Below the pieces are notes generated by a model. The model saw only the letters and a program-made list of their open reading frames with translations. It was not told the DNA's origin and made no database searches. DNA of 64,000 nt from Anaerolineae bacterium (GTDB lineage Bacteria; Chloroflexota; Anaerolineae; Anaerolineales; UBA4823): contig QEXX01000048.1 in assembly GCA_003130835.1 (NCBI GenBank), positions 38,138 through 102,137 of the forward strand, given 5' to 3'. Positions 7,398 to 16,902 of this stretch are shown in pieces (the first letter of the stretch is position 1; every line of letters begins with the position of its first letter). The position numbers and the translations under genes were made by a program.

Positions 7398-9113
7398 ATG
7401 GTGATACAAATTTTGCCTCCAGAGGTTGCGTCTCAAATTGCGGCTGGCGAGGTAGTGGAACGTCCTGCCTCGGTGGTTAAGGAATTGGTCGAAAATGCCC
7501 TGGACGCATCAGCAACCCAAATTACCGTTCGCTGCCTTTCAGCCGGCAAGAAACTCATTGAAGTCTCGGATGATGGGGATGGGATGACGGTCGAAGATCT
7601 ACCATTAGCGGTTCAGCGTCATGCAACCAGCAAGATTCGGTGTGCACAAGACCTTTGGCGCATCCGCACGCTTGGCTTTCGCGGGGAGGCTTTAGCATCA
7701 ATTGCATCCGTTGCCCGCCTAACGATTAAGACGCGCGCCCGACAGGCAGAAGTGGGTTACCAATTGGCTGTTGACGGGGGAGCACCGGCAACCCTTCAAG
7801 CCATTGGCATTCCGCATGGGACGACAGTGCAGGTTGAAGATTTGTTCTTTAATGTCCCAGCCAGGTTGAAATTTCTCAAAAGTGAGCTAACCGAGCGCAA
7901 TCGCATCGAATCGGTCGTGATTGATTATGCCTTAGCTTTTTCACATGTTCGATTTCAACTTTGGCAAGAAAACCGCTTAAGTTTTACGAGTAGCGGCAAC
8001 GGCGAGCGACGTGAAATTTTGGCGAACAACCTCGGTGTAGAAGACGCGCAGCAATTAATTGAGGTCGATTACGAGGAGTCGGATTTGCGTCTTTTGGGAT
8101 TAATTAGCCCACCGGGACTGACTCGTTCTAATCGGCGCGAAATTCACCTTTATGTCAATCATCGCCCAGTTCAAGATAGCATGTTGACTTCTGCGGTTTT
8201 GCAGGCGTATCACACGCTGATCATGGTGGGACGCTTCCCATTGGTTTGGCTTTTCATCGAGATTCAACCGGAGAAGGTAGATGTCAATGTGCATCCTGCC
8301 AAAGCGGAAGTGCGCTTTGTTGACCCTAACCGGGTATTTAGTGCTCTACAACATGCTATACGCCGCTCTTTGATCGCTGGGACAAGGCTCATGGCGATAC
8401 CCACTCCAGCGGTTTGGCAGCCTCCTTTTGATGAGATTCAATCCCCCCGCGCAGTTGTTCAACCTGAAGCGATTCCTCAATCCCCATCGGAGACACCCCA
8501 AGCGGTGGGGTTGCCTAAATTTGAGCCAAGGGTGCCTCTCTTAAGGTGGATTGGACAAGTGGCAAACACCTATATCATTGCCGAAGGGCCGGATGGCTTA
8601 TACTTAATTGATCAACATGCTGCCCATGAACGTGTGCTGTTCGAGAGATTTCTGCGCCAGTCCCAAACGTCAATACCTTCTCAAAAACTTCTCCATCCCG
8701 GTCTGATCACCCTGAGTTCGACCCAAGCTCGGTTGCTTGAAGAACAAATTCCCATCCTCAACCGCCTCGGCTTTGAGATTGTGCCTTTTGGTGTGAACAC
8801 TTATCAAGTTCGGGCATTGCCGACGGTTTTTTCCGGCGTGGACGGAGAGGTTGCGGTGCGGGCTACAATCGATGAGTTTGAGGAAAATGAAGAACCCTTG
8901 CAGCGGGAAACCGAGAAGCGCTTAATAGCTAGAATTTGCAAACGGGTTGCCGTCAAAGCCGGGCAGAGCCTTTCGCCTGACGAACAAAAAGCCCTTTTGC
9001 AAGAATTGGAAAACTGTCAATCGCCCCGTACCTGTCCACATGGACGTCCAACCATGATTCATCTTTCCGTGGACTTATTAGAACGGCAGTTTGGGCGGCG
9101 GGGTGCCATCTAG
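7398..9113 (+). CDS. mutL: DNA mismatch repair protein MutL
   Basis: Mismatch-repair matchmaker and nicking endonuclease. The N-terminal GHKL ATPase shows ELVENALDA, DDGDGM, HATSKI and RGEALASIASVA; a transducer domain follows (NVHPAKAEVRF). After a Pro/Gln-rich linker (about residues 335-375) comes the dimerisation/endonuclease domain with the metal-binding motif DQHAAHE (Asp405 onward) and a C-terminal CPHGRP (from Cys546). The endonuclease motif shows this is the MutH-independent type. Start ATG 7398. mutS is not in the window. Length 571 is normal. Confidence 0.97.
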   Translation: MVIQILPPEVASQIAAGEVVERPASVVKELVENALDASATQITVRCLSAGKKLIEVSDDGDGMTVEDLPLAVQRHATSKIRCAQDLWRIRTLGFRGEALASIASVARLTIKTRARQAEVGYQLAVDGGAPATLQAIGIPHGTTVQVEDLFFNVPARLKFLKSELTERNRIESVVIDYALAFSHVRFQLWQENRLSFTSSGNGERREILANNLGVEDAQQLIEVDYEESDLRLLGLISPPGLTRSNRREIHLYVNHRPVQDSMLTSAVLQAYHTLIMVGRFPLVWLFIEIQPEKVDVNVHPAKAEVRFVDPNRVFSALQHAIRRSLIAGTRLMAIPTPAVWQPPFDEIQSPRAVVQPEAIPQSPSETPQAVGLPKFEPRVPLLRWIGQVANTYIIAEGPDGLYLIDQHAAHERVLFERFLRQSQTSIPSQKLLHPGLITLSSTQARLLEEQIPILNRLGFEIVPFGVNTYQVRALPTVFSGVDGEVAVRATIDEFEENEEPLQRETEKRLIARICKRVAVKAGQSLSPDEQKALLQELENCQSPRTCPHGRPTMIHLSVDLLERQFGRRGAI

Positions 9114-9131
9114 GGTGAGCTATTACTTAGC

Positions 9132-9911
9132 TTAGGGTTGGTGAAGAATTTCAGCGACAATTTGGGGTAAGATCACAGCCACATCTTCTGAAAAAACGAC
9201 GTCTGCGCGCACATCTAGGTAAGTGGGGGTATGGTTGATGATAATTAGATGCGCCCCGCGCTCAACGGCTTCCATCGGTAAGCGAGCAACCGGTAAAACC
9301 TCTAGAGATGAGCCAGCTACGATCATCAAATCGCAATGACGGCAGGCCTTTTGTGCCTGAAGCCAGGGTTGATGAGGCATTTGCTCGCCGAAGAGGATGA
9401 CATCTGGCTTTAGAATGCCACGACAGTTGGGGCAACGAGGGAGGATGCCTTGTTCTAAGAACGGCGGGATATAGGGGTGGGAGGAGACTTTGGTGAAACA
9501 CGCCACACATGTCATGGTTTCAAAGCTGCCGTGCACTTCCAGAACATTTTTGCTGCCCGCTTTCTGATGCAATCCATCGATGTTTTGAGTTACAATGGTA
9601 TGGACATACCCCATCTGTTGCAGTTGATGAACAGCAAGATGAGCCGCATTTGGCTCAGCAGTTAGGACTTTGAGGGCTAAGGGCCGCAACCATTCAAAAA
9701 AACGCACAGGGTCATACCGAAAAGCCAGCGCAGAAGCGACTTCAATTGGTTCGATGGTTGACCAAAGCCCTGTCTGCGGAGAACGAAAGTCTGGAATGCC
9801 GGAGGGCGTTGAGATCCCTGCTCCACTCAAGACCACCCCTCGTTTGCTTTTGCGCACAATCTCTGCCGCACTTTGAATGGAGTTGGGGATTGGATGGGTA
9901 GAGCGAGACAT
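9132..9911 (-). CDS. cobB: Sirtuin NAD-dependent protein deacylase
   Basis: Sir2-family enzyme that removes acyl groups from lysines using NAD. Visible motifs: the NAD-binding GAGISTPSGIPDFRS, TQNIDGLH, the catalytic His in LEVHGS, and a zinc ribbon with CVAC and CPNC pairs. C-terminal AGSSLEV and IIINHTPT complete the Rossmann fold. Length (259) is typical. Start ATG 9911 lies four bases after the stop of the receiver/CpaE gene, so the two are likely co-transcribed. Specific acyl preference cannot be read from the sequence. Confidence 0.93.
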   Translation of the reverse strand: MSRSTHPIPNSIQSAAEIVRKSKRGVVLSGAGISTPSGIPDFRSPQTGLWSTIEPIEVASALAFRYDPVRFFEWLRPLALKVLTAEPNAAHLAVHQLQQMGYVHTIVTQNIDGLHQKAGSKNVLEVHGSFETMTCVACFTKVSSHPYIPPFLEQGILPRCPNCRGILKPDVILFGEQMPHQPWLQAQKACRHCDLMIVAGSSLEVLPVARLPMEAVERGAHLIIINHTPTYLDVRADVVFSEDVAVILPQIVAEILHQP

Positions 9912-9915
9912 GGAT

Positions 9916-11073
<1,158 letters not shown>

Positions 11074-11188
11074 GAGGTTTTTCTCCTGAGAAGTAGCTCG
11101 GTCATTGGGATGCTCCGAGTGAGCGATTGATCAATGCGTCATGCGACGATCCGAATCCTATATAATCAAATTATAATCTTTTCTGAAA

Positions 11189-12643
11189 ATGTTCGCAGTT
11201 GTACCAAGAGTTTTACAAGAAAGATGCCAGTTGCAACCCAAAGATCTCCTCGTGGTGGGTGTCTCTGGTGGCCCAGACAGCTTGGCATTAATGCGGCTTC
11301 TCCATCAATTGGATTGGAAGTTGATGATTGCTCACGTAAACCATCAACTACGCCGAACCGCTGACCAGGAAGAAGAAGGGGTCCACCGCTGGGCAGAAGC
11401 GATTGGCGTTCCATGCATCTCTCGAAAAATTGATGTGGCTGACTATGCCCGAAAGCATTCGTTGACGATCGAAGAAGCGGCACGCATTTGCCGCTATCGT
11501 TTTCTTTTTGAGGTGGCAGAGGAAAGGCAAGCCAAAGCTGTTTTGGTTGCCCACACTGCAGATGATCAAGTCGAAACTTTCCTGATGCACTTATTGCGAG
11601 GCTCCGGGGGGCAGGGATTGAGCGGCATGAAAGTCTATTCGCTTCCAAACCCATGGAGCCAGACCCTTCCGTTAGTGCGCCCACTGTTATCGGTATGGCG
11701 TTCTCAGATCGTAGCTTACCTAGCAGAAATTGGCATTGAGCCGTTTATCGATGAGTCCAATTTCGATCTGACCTATACGCGCAATCGAATTCGAAACAGC
11801 CTGCTGCCCTTCCTTGAAACGTATAATCCAGCGATCCGCAAATTGCTTTGGCAAACTGCTCAATTGCTGAGCGATGAAGAGGAAGTTCTGCGGGCAGTGG
11901 AAGATACAGCGTGGCAAGAGACGCTAACCTTTTCCAATTCTGAGTTGGTGGGATTTAATTTGGAGAGGTTCCGGGGGCTGCCACAGGCGCTTCGCAGGCG
12001 GTTGATTCGGCGTGCCTATCAAACCCTGTACCCCGGTTTGCCCTTGTTGGAATTTGTGCAAATTGAGGCTATTGTCAATGTTTTTCTCGACCGCAAGCGT
12101 ACACATCGGAAGATTGGTGGATTTTTGTCCTGTATCAACGATGGAAACCAAGCTTATCTTCTGAAAGAAGGAGCAATACCACCGCATCCGCAATACCCTC
12201 AAATGACCAACCAAGCGCGGCTGGACTTGCCGAATCACGGTACTCTACATCTCGATGACCATTGGGTTCTCCAAGTCGAACTGGTGGCGGAAGAACCTTT
12301 CTCCCGCATGCGCAAAGCTGTGGTTGATGCCTTTGAAGCTTGGTTGGATTTTGAAGTGTGCAAAAATGGGATCTTCGTTCGCGTACCGCAGCCAGGCGAC
12401 CGATTTGCTCCTCTTGCCATGAGCGGCCACACTGCCAAACTCTCGGATATTTTCATCAATCGCAGAATTCCGGCTTGGCTGCGCAAAGCGTATCCGCTGG
12501 TATGTAATGAAACGCAAATCCTGTGGGTGCCGGGTTATACCATCAGTCATTCAGCGCGATTGACCCCCCAAAGCTGCGCAGCCGTCCATCTCAAGCTGTT
12601 TCGAGTGCAGGAGGGGGTGGACGATCTAACGGTTGAGAAGTGA
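11189..12643 (+). CDS. tilS: tRNA(Ile)-lysidine synthetase
   Basis: Modifies the wobble cytidine of the CAU-anticodon isoleucine tRNA to lysidine, switching its identity; essential in most bacteria. The ATP-pyrophosphatase motif SGGPDSLAL lies near residue 26, followed by AHVNHQLR and the conserved HTADDQVETFLMHLLRGSG block. The C-terminal TilS domain ends with RRIPAWLRKAYPLV and ILWVPGY. Length 484 matches long TilS forms. Start ATG 11189; two TATAAT hexamers lie 12 and 23 bases upstream. The 3' end overlaps the convergent recombinase-like gene by 18 bases. Confidence 0.95.
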   Translation: MFAVVPRVLQERCQLQPKDLLVVGVSGGPDSLALMRLLHQLDWKLMIAHVNHQLRRTADQEEEGVHRWAEAIGVPCISRKIDVADYARKHSLTIEEAARICRYRFLFEVAEERQAKAVLVAHTADDQVETFLMHLLRGSGGQGLSGMKVYSLPNPWSQTLPLVRPLLSVWRSQIVAYLAEIGIEPFIDESNFDLTYTRNRIRNSLLPFLETYNPAIRKLLWQTAQLLSDEEEVLRAVEDTAWQETLTFSNSELVGFNLERFRGLPQALRRRLIRRAYQTLYPGLPLLEFVQIEAIVNVFLDRKRTHRKIGGFLSCINDGNQAYLLKEGAIPPHPQYPQMTNQARLDLPNHGTLHLDDHWVLQVELVAEEPFSRMRKAVVDAFEAWLDFEVCKNGIFVRVPQPGDRFAPLAMSGHTAKLSDIFINRRIPAWLRKAYPLVCNETQILWVPGYTISHSARLTPQSCAAVHLKLFRVQEGVDDLTVEK

Positions 12644-13525
12644 CTCGGCCAATTGGTCCAGTTTCATCCCGATTTCTCGCCATTGGACTTTAGAGAGACC
12701 TAATTTTTGCCGGATGGCATTTTTTTCCATCCCGCTCTGTAGGTCAAGCAAGGCACAGGTCCATCGACACATATCGAAGGAAATGTGTTTTTCCAAACCA
12801 GCTTCTTGGGAGAGATCTTCCAGCAAATATTCAAGGCGGCGTTGGGACCAAGGGAAAACGCGATCGTAGATGTTATATTGATGACGGTATTCTTCAAAAC
12901 CCTCCAACCAATCTTTAGGTAGGGAAATTTTTCTCTCTTTATAGCGGTACTGAGGATTCGGGTAGCGAACAAATAAATATGGGTTAGAGGGGTCTAGGTC
13001 GAGGTGGTTTAAGTTCAGGGCGAGGCATTCGGTTTTCTTGATGCCGCTGGAGATAAGCAAATAAAACAAGGCGAAATAGCGCGCATCGGGCTTTTTCGCC
13101 CGGCGGTGCTTCTGGCACACTTCCATGACAAGGTCAACTTCTTGCGGAGTCAAAACGACCGGCAGGGGACTGAGGACCGAGTGTTGGACGAGCTTTTCAG
13201 CTGGGTTCATGGGCAAGACCGCATGTTGGTGAAGCCAGCGGAAGAATGACTTGAGCGAGGTAATGCGACGCGCAAGCGTTTTGGGGCTACAAGGAACGCC
13301 GCGCCCTTTTTGAAGCCAATTGAGAAAGTGATTCAGGTCGGCTGTAGTGATGCTGCCGAGAGTGCGGGTTGGGGATAAGAAAGCTGCAAGCAATTCCAAA
13401 TCGTGAACAAAGGCTTTGACAGTGTGAACGGAGTTTCCTTGATCGGCGAGATAAAGTTTCCATCCTTGGATAGCCGGGGGGAGCGTGGATTGAGCCGTAA
13501 GGTGAGCAGAAGTTGAGTCGGACAC
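12626..13525 (-). CDS. Tyrosine-recombinase (XerC-like) homologue lacking catalytic residues
   Basis: About 300 residues with the two-domain layout of XerC/D: an N-terminal SAM-like DNA-binding domain (about 15-110, with TLARRITSLKSFFRWL) and a catalytic-type domain (about 125-298). My reading of the active site by motif position: first Arg replaced by Lys163 (GIKKTE against the usual GLRxSE); beta-hairpin Lys kept (Lys199); HxxR changed to DMCR (Asp251, Arg254 kept); His/Trp position is Trp255; the nucleophilic Tyr is replaced by Gly286 (REIG where Q-I-Y is expected). It should bind DNA but not cleave it. Start GTG 13525 with GGAGGT upstream. No frameshift, so probably a functional non-catalytic protein. 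Confidence 0.75.
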   Translation of the reverse strand: MSDSTSAHLTAQSTLPPAIQGWKLYLADQGNSVHTVKAFVHDLELLAAFLSPTRTLGSITTADLNHFLNWLQKGRGVPCSPKTLARRITSLKSFFRWLHQHAVLPMNPAEKLVQHSVLSPLPVVLTPQEVDLVMEVCQKHRRAKKPDARYFALFYLLISSGIKKTECLALNLNHLDLDPSNPYLFVRYPNPQYRYKERKISLPKDWLEGFEEYRHQYNIYDRVFPWSQRRLEYLLEDLSQEAGLEKHISFDMCRWTCALLDLQSGMEKNAIRQKLGLSKVQWREIGMKLDQLAESLLNR

Positions 13526-13630
13526 TACTTAAACCTCCAAATTTCGTATAGCCGTTCAAACCTTAGTGTAACATGCCTTAGGCAAGCTGTCAACCTGCAA
13601 AAAATTTGTGTGTTTGACCATCGTTTCCCT

Positions 13631-13658
13631 TTGACATTTACGCATTTTCGGGTAGGAT
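13631..13658 (+). promoter_or_regulatory. Promoter of the ATP-grasp/esterase operon
   Basis: TTGACA (13631-13636) and TAGGAT (13653-13658) are separated by 16 bases, about 40 bases before ATG 13699. A GAGGG Shine-Dalgarno lies shortly before that ATG. Confidence 0.55.
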
Positions 13659-13698
13659 TGAGATAATTTCCAAATCTTATCCACTTTGTGAGGGATGT

Positions 13699-14862
13699 AT
13701 GAACTTTGTTTTTCTTTCTCCTCATTTTCCACCCAACTATTATCTGTTTTGCGTTCACTTGCGTCGCTTTGGGGCGACAGTATTGGGGCTTGCGGATGAG
13801 CCTTATGAATACCTCAGACCTGAGTTGCGCGAGGCGCTGCAGGAATATTATCGTGTCTATGATCTTCACGACTACGATGCCTTGGTGCGGGCTTTGGGAT
13901 ACTTTACCCATCGCTACGGTAAAATCCATGGTATCGACTCCCACAATGAATATTGGTTAGAGACAGAAGCGAAATTGCGGACGGATTTCAACATTCCCGG
14001 CTTAGACCTCAAACAAATTAGCAAAGTCAAAAAGAAATCGGAGATGAAAAAACAATTTCGCAAAGCGGGGGTTGCGGTGGCGCGCGGCAAGGTGGTCTCA
14101 AGTTTCCAGCAGGCACGTCAATTTATAGCCGAGGTGGGCTATCCGGTCGTTGCCAAGCCAGATATTGGGGTAGGAGCTGCGAAGACCTATAAAATCAACA
14201 ACGAAGCGGATTTAGAGTTTTTCTGGCGGGACAAACTGCCGACGCCTTATCTCCTAGAAGAATTTGTAAGTGGGCAAATTTTCACCTTTGACGGTTTGGT
14301 TGATCAGGATGGTCAAATTGTATTTTACACTTCCCATTACTATAGCCAAGGAATAATGGAAACCGTCAATGAAGACCGCGATGTCTATTATGTCTCTTTG
14401 CGGCAAATCCCTGCCGATTTAGAGATGGCAGGCAGAGCGATTGTGCGAGTTTACCAGCTAAGAGCTCGCTTTTTCCACTTTGAATTTTTTCGTACCCCGC
14501 AAGGAAAGCTAATTGCCTTAGAAGTCAACATGAGACCTCCCGGTGGCCTCACAACCGATATGTTTAACTACGCCAATGACACGGATGTCTATCAAGAATG
14601 GGCTAACATCATCGTAAACAATCGTTTTGAAGGCCGTAATGATCGTCCCTATCACTGCGCCTATGTCGGTCGCAAGAATAACAAAGTCTATCGTCATTCT
14701 CACCAAGATATCCTGCGAGAGTTAGGACAAGCGGTAGTGCACCATGAAGCCATTAGTGGCATTTTCAGTGCAGCGCTGGGTAACTATGGCTACCTTATTC
14801 GCTCGCCCAGCTTGGAAGAAATTGAGCGCATGGCTGCTTATATTCAAGAAAAGGAGGCTTAG
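13699..14862 (+). CDS. ATP-grasp carboxylate ligase-like protein
   Basis: Cytosolic ATP-grasp enzyme of 387 residues; such enzymes join a carboxylate to an amine or thiol using ATP. An N-terminal Rossmann-like preATP-grasp region is followed by SKVKKKSEMKKQFRKAGV, the ATP-binding Lys in YPVVAKPDIGVGA, and LLEEFVSGQIFTFDG. The metal-binding end is FEFFRTPQGKLIALEVNMRPPGG, with Glu and Asn at the expected positions. Resemblance is to carbamoyl-phosphate-synthase-like or peptide ligases, but the substrate cannot be told. The next gene, an esterase, starts five bases later, so a two-gene operon is likely. Confidence 0.82.
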   Translation: MNFVFLSPHFPPNYYLFCVHLRRFGATVLGLADEPYEYLRPELREALQEYYRVYDLHDYDALVRALGYFTHRYGKIHGIDSHNEYWLETEAKLRTDFNIPGLDLKQISKVKKKSEMKKQFRKAGVAVARGKVVSSFQQARQFIAEVGYPVVAKPDIGVGAAKTYKINNEADLEFFWRDKLPTPYLLEEFVSGQIFTFDGLVDQDGQIVFYTSHYYSQGIMETVNEDRDVYYVSLRQIPADLEMAGRAIVRVYQLRARFFHFEFFRTPQGKLIALEVNMRPPGGLTTDMFNYANDTDVYQEWANIIVNNRFEGRNDRPYHCAYVGRKNNKVYRHSHQDILRELGQAVVHHEAISGIFSAALGNYGYLIRSPSLEEIERMAAYIQEKEA

Positions 14863-14867
14863 GCACC

Positions 14868-15608
14868 ATGCAGGTCGAATATCATCACTGGTACAGTCCC
14901 TCATTGCACCAGGAGATGGAACTCAAGGTCTATGGATGGTATGGAAAACCGGTGCTTGTCTTTCCAGCTCAGGAAGGTCGTTTTTTTGACTTTGAAAATT
15001 TCGGAATGATTGAGGCTATCGCCAATTTTATCGAAAGCGGCAAAATCAAGGTTTTCACTGTGGATAGTATTGACCGTCAGAGTTGGGCAAATTGGCAAGT
15101 TCATCCGGCTGATCGAGCTAGTCGACATGAGGACTACGATCGTTACATTATCGAAGAAGTTGTTCCGTTTATAAATCAGCATTGCGGAAACGCTCAGCAG
15201 GGTATCCTGACAACGGGATGCAGTATGGGCGGTTATCACGCAGCCAACTTTTTCTTTCGACATCCCGATTGCTTTGATGCTTTGATTTGCCTTAGCGGTT
15301 TATTTCAATTAGGGATGTTTGTGGGGGACTATATGGATCAAACCATTTATTACAACAGCCCGTTAATTTATTTGCCCAATCTGCAAGACCCGTGGTACCT
15401 CGAACGTTATCGGAAGAGCCAAATTATTATCTGTTGTGGACAAGGGGCATGGGAGGATGCCATGCAAGCCGACGCTCGCGCAATGAAAGCCATTTTGGAC
15501 TCGAAAGGTATCCCGGCTTGGGTTGATTTTTGGGGCTATGATGTGAACCACGATTGGCCTTGGTGGAGAAAACAATTGCCCTATTTTTTGGAACGGATGG
15601 ATTTATGA
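14868..15608 (+). CDS. Esterase of the alpha/beta-hydrolase fold
   Basis: Putative esterase of 246 residues, no signal peptide. The nucleophile elbow is GCSMGG with Ser119; an acidic residue near Glu196/Asp197 and His228 (in DVNHDW) can complete the triad. The N-terminus has the KPVLVFPAQEGRFFDFENFGM stretch seen in uncharacterised esterases. Paired with the ATP-grasp ligase, it may release or deprotect the ligase's substrate or product, but this is inference. Start ATG 14868 has AGGAGG upstream, at the 3' end of the ligase gene. Confidence 0.82.
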   Translation: MQVEYHHWYSPSLHQEMELKVYGWYGKPVLVFPAQEGRFFDFENFGMIEAIANFIESGKIKVFTVDSIDRQSWANWQVHPADRASRHEDYDRYIIEEVVPFINQHCGNAQQGILTTGCSMGGYHAANFFFRHPDCFDALICLSGLFQLGMFVGDYMDQTIYYNSPLIYLPNLQDPWYLERYRKSQIIICCGQGAWEDAMQADARAMKAILDSKGIPAWVDFWGYDVNHDWPWWRKQLPYFLERMDL

Positions 15609-15630
15609 GCCAATTGCCATCCGTCGCGGC

Positions 15631-16182
15631 TTAGAATCCTAAGTCTTTTGCCACTCGGCGCATGGCAAGAATGACATTACCGACATGCTCCCAAAGGTCA
15701 ATGCCTAATTCTTGGGCACCTTTCTCGATTTCCTGACGGTTAGCACCGGCCGCAAAAGCCTTATCCTTCCACTTTTTCTTAACCGAGGAGACTTCCAGAT
15801 CGTCTAGGGATCGAGAGGGACGCACAAGTGCGACCGCAATAACGAGACCAGTAATCTCGTCACAGGCGTAGAGGGTCTTCTCCATTAGGGTTTCTCTTGG
15901 AACTCCAGTATGATCGGCATGGCTTAGAATTGCGCGCACAATTTCTTCCGGCACACCTTTTTCACGCAGGATGGGCGCTCCATCCTGGGGATGAGATTCA
16001 AGCGTGGGATGGATCTCGTAGTCGAAATCATGCAGGAGACCGACAACCCCCCATTTCTCTGGATCTTCGCCGAATTTTTCAGCGTAATAGCGCATGGCGG
16101 CCTCAACAGCTAACATGTGACGGATGAGATTCTCGTTTTTGACATACTCATGGAGGATATCTAAAGCCTGTTGTCGATTCAT
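15631..16182 (-). CDS. HD-domain phosphohydrolase-like protein
   Basis: Metal-dependent phosphohydrolase fold (HDIG type), 183 residues. Metal ligands visible: His in LIRHMLAVE, the HD pair in LLHDFDYE, His in LSHADHTG and Asp in YACDEITG. This small family is widespread and its substrate is unknown. Start ATG 16182 has GGAG at good spacing and overlaps the stop of the SanA-like gene by four bases, so translation is probably coupled. Confidence 0.85.
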   Translation of the reverse strand: MNRQQALDILHEYVKNENLIRHMLAVEAAMRYYAEKFGEDPEKWGVVGLLHDFDYEIHPTLESHPQDGAPILREKGVPEEIVRAILSHADHTGVPRETLMEKTLYACDEITGLVIAVALVRPSRSLDDLEVSSVKKKWKDKAFAAGANRQEIEKGAQELGIDLWEHVGNVILAMRRVAKDLGF

Positions 16183-16838
16183 GGGGTTTTCTCCGGAAAA
16201 ATGGGTTCAGGTTTTCCCAGCACGGGCAGTGGGCGGTGGACGTGAATTTCCCAAAAAGCGTTTAGTGTAGCAAAGAGTTCCCTCATCTGCCAAAACCAGA
16301 TCGCTCTGCGACGATAGGGATGCCAATCGGCTGCAACCCCTGTGGCTTTTAAGCCGAGCATTGAGCAGGTGTAGATCGCTCGCGGCAGGTGAAAGCGTTG
16401 CGTGACGAGAATAACCTCTCGGAGTCCGAAGATGGCTTTTGCCCGGTAGCAGGTGTCATAAGTGCTGCGGCCGGCAAAATCGAGCACAATATCCTGGTCA
16501 GGTATGCCCAACGACCAAGCGTATTCTCGCATTGCTTGGGGTTCATTGTAATCGATAAAACGATTATCACCGCTCATTAAGAGCTTGCTTATTTTGCCGC
16601 TGGAGTAAAGTTTTGCTCCCATTGAAACCCGATCTCGCAATACAAGCGTGGGTTGCCCGTCGCGGCGCAGTCCAGCTCCAAAGACAATTGCAACCGGAGC
16701 TGGTGGGACTTGTTCCGGGGTAAAGATTCTCGGCCGAGAAAATACTTCGGTAATAACCCTCAACAAGATAAGTAGACCGATAAAAATGATGGGGATGCCG
16801 ATCAAGAGAACCGTGATCATGGACTTTTTCGAGCGCAC
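16179..16838 (-). CDS. SanA/YdcF-like membrane protein (DUF218)
   Basis: One N-terminal membrane segment (about residues 7-28) followed by a DUF218 domain: IVFGAGLRRDGQPT, LLMSGDN, then STYDTCYRAK and ILVTQRFHLPRA, which are hallmark motifs of SanA/YdcF. The domain would lie outside the membrane; family members are linked to envelope integrity. Start is GTG 16838 or ATG 16820. An extended -10 (TGGTAAAAT) ends six bases before the GTG, favouring that start and a leaderless message. Confidence 0.83.
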   Translation of the reverse strand: MRSKKSMITVLLIGIPIIFIGLLILLRVITEVFSRPRIFTPEQVPPAPVAIVFGAGLRRDGQPTLVLRDRVSMGAKLYSSGKISKLLMSGDNRFIDYNEPQAMREYAWSLGIPDQDIVLDFAGRSTYDTCYRAKAIFGLREVILVTQRFHLPRAIYTCSMLGLKATGVAADWHPYRRRAIWFWQMRELFATLNAFWEIHVHRPLPVLGKPEPIFPEKTP

Positions 16839-16844
16839 TGCGAA

Positions 16845-16893
16845 ATTTTACCATGCAAAGGGGGTTGCAAACCGAACCACGAACGGTTACAAT
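16845..16893. promoter_or_regulatory. Divergent promoters between the SanA-like gene and folC
   Basis: Rightward: TTGCAA (16865-16870), a 17-base spacer, TACAAT (16888-16893), then nine bases to the folC ATG. Leftward: extended -10 TGGTAAAAT (16853-16845), then six bases to GTG 16838. Both transcripts would have almost no 5' leader. Confidence 0.5.
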
Positions 16894-16902
16894 CCACTCA
16901 TT

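Noticed and set aside
11166..11684. 172-codon minus-strand frame opposite tilS
   Set aside because: It is antisense to conserved TilS motifs, has no recognisable family and no ribosome site.
16648..16902. N-terminal extension of FolC from ATG 16648
   Set aside because: It lies antisense inside the SanA-like gene, and family alignment starts near ATG 16903, which has its own promoter.
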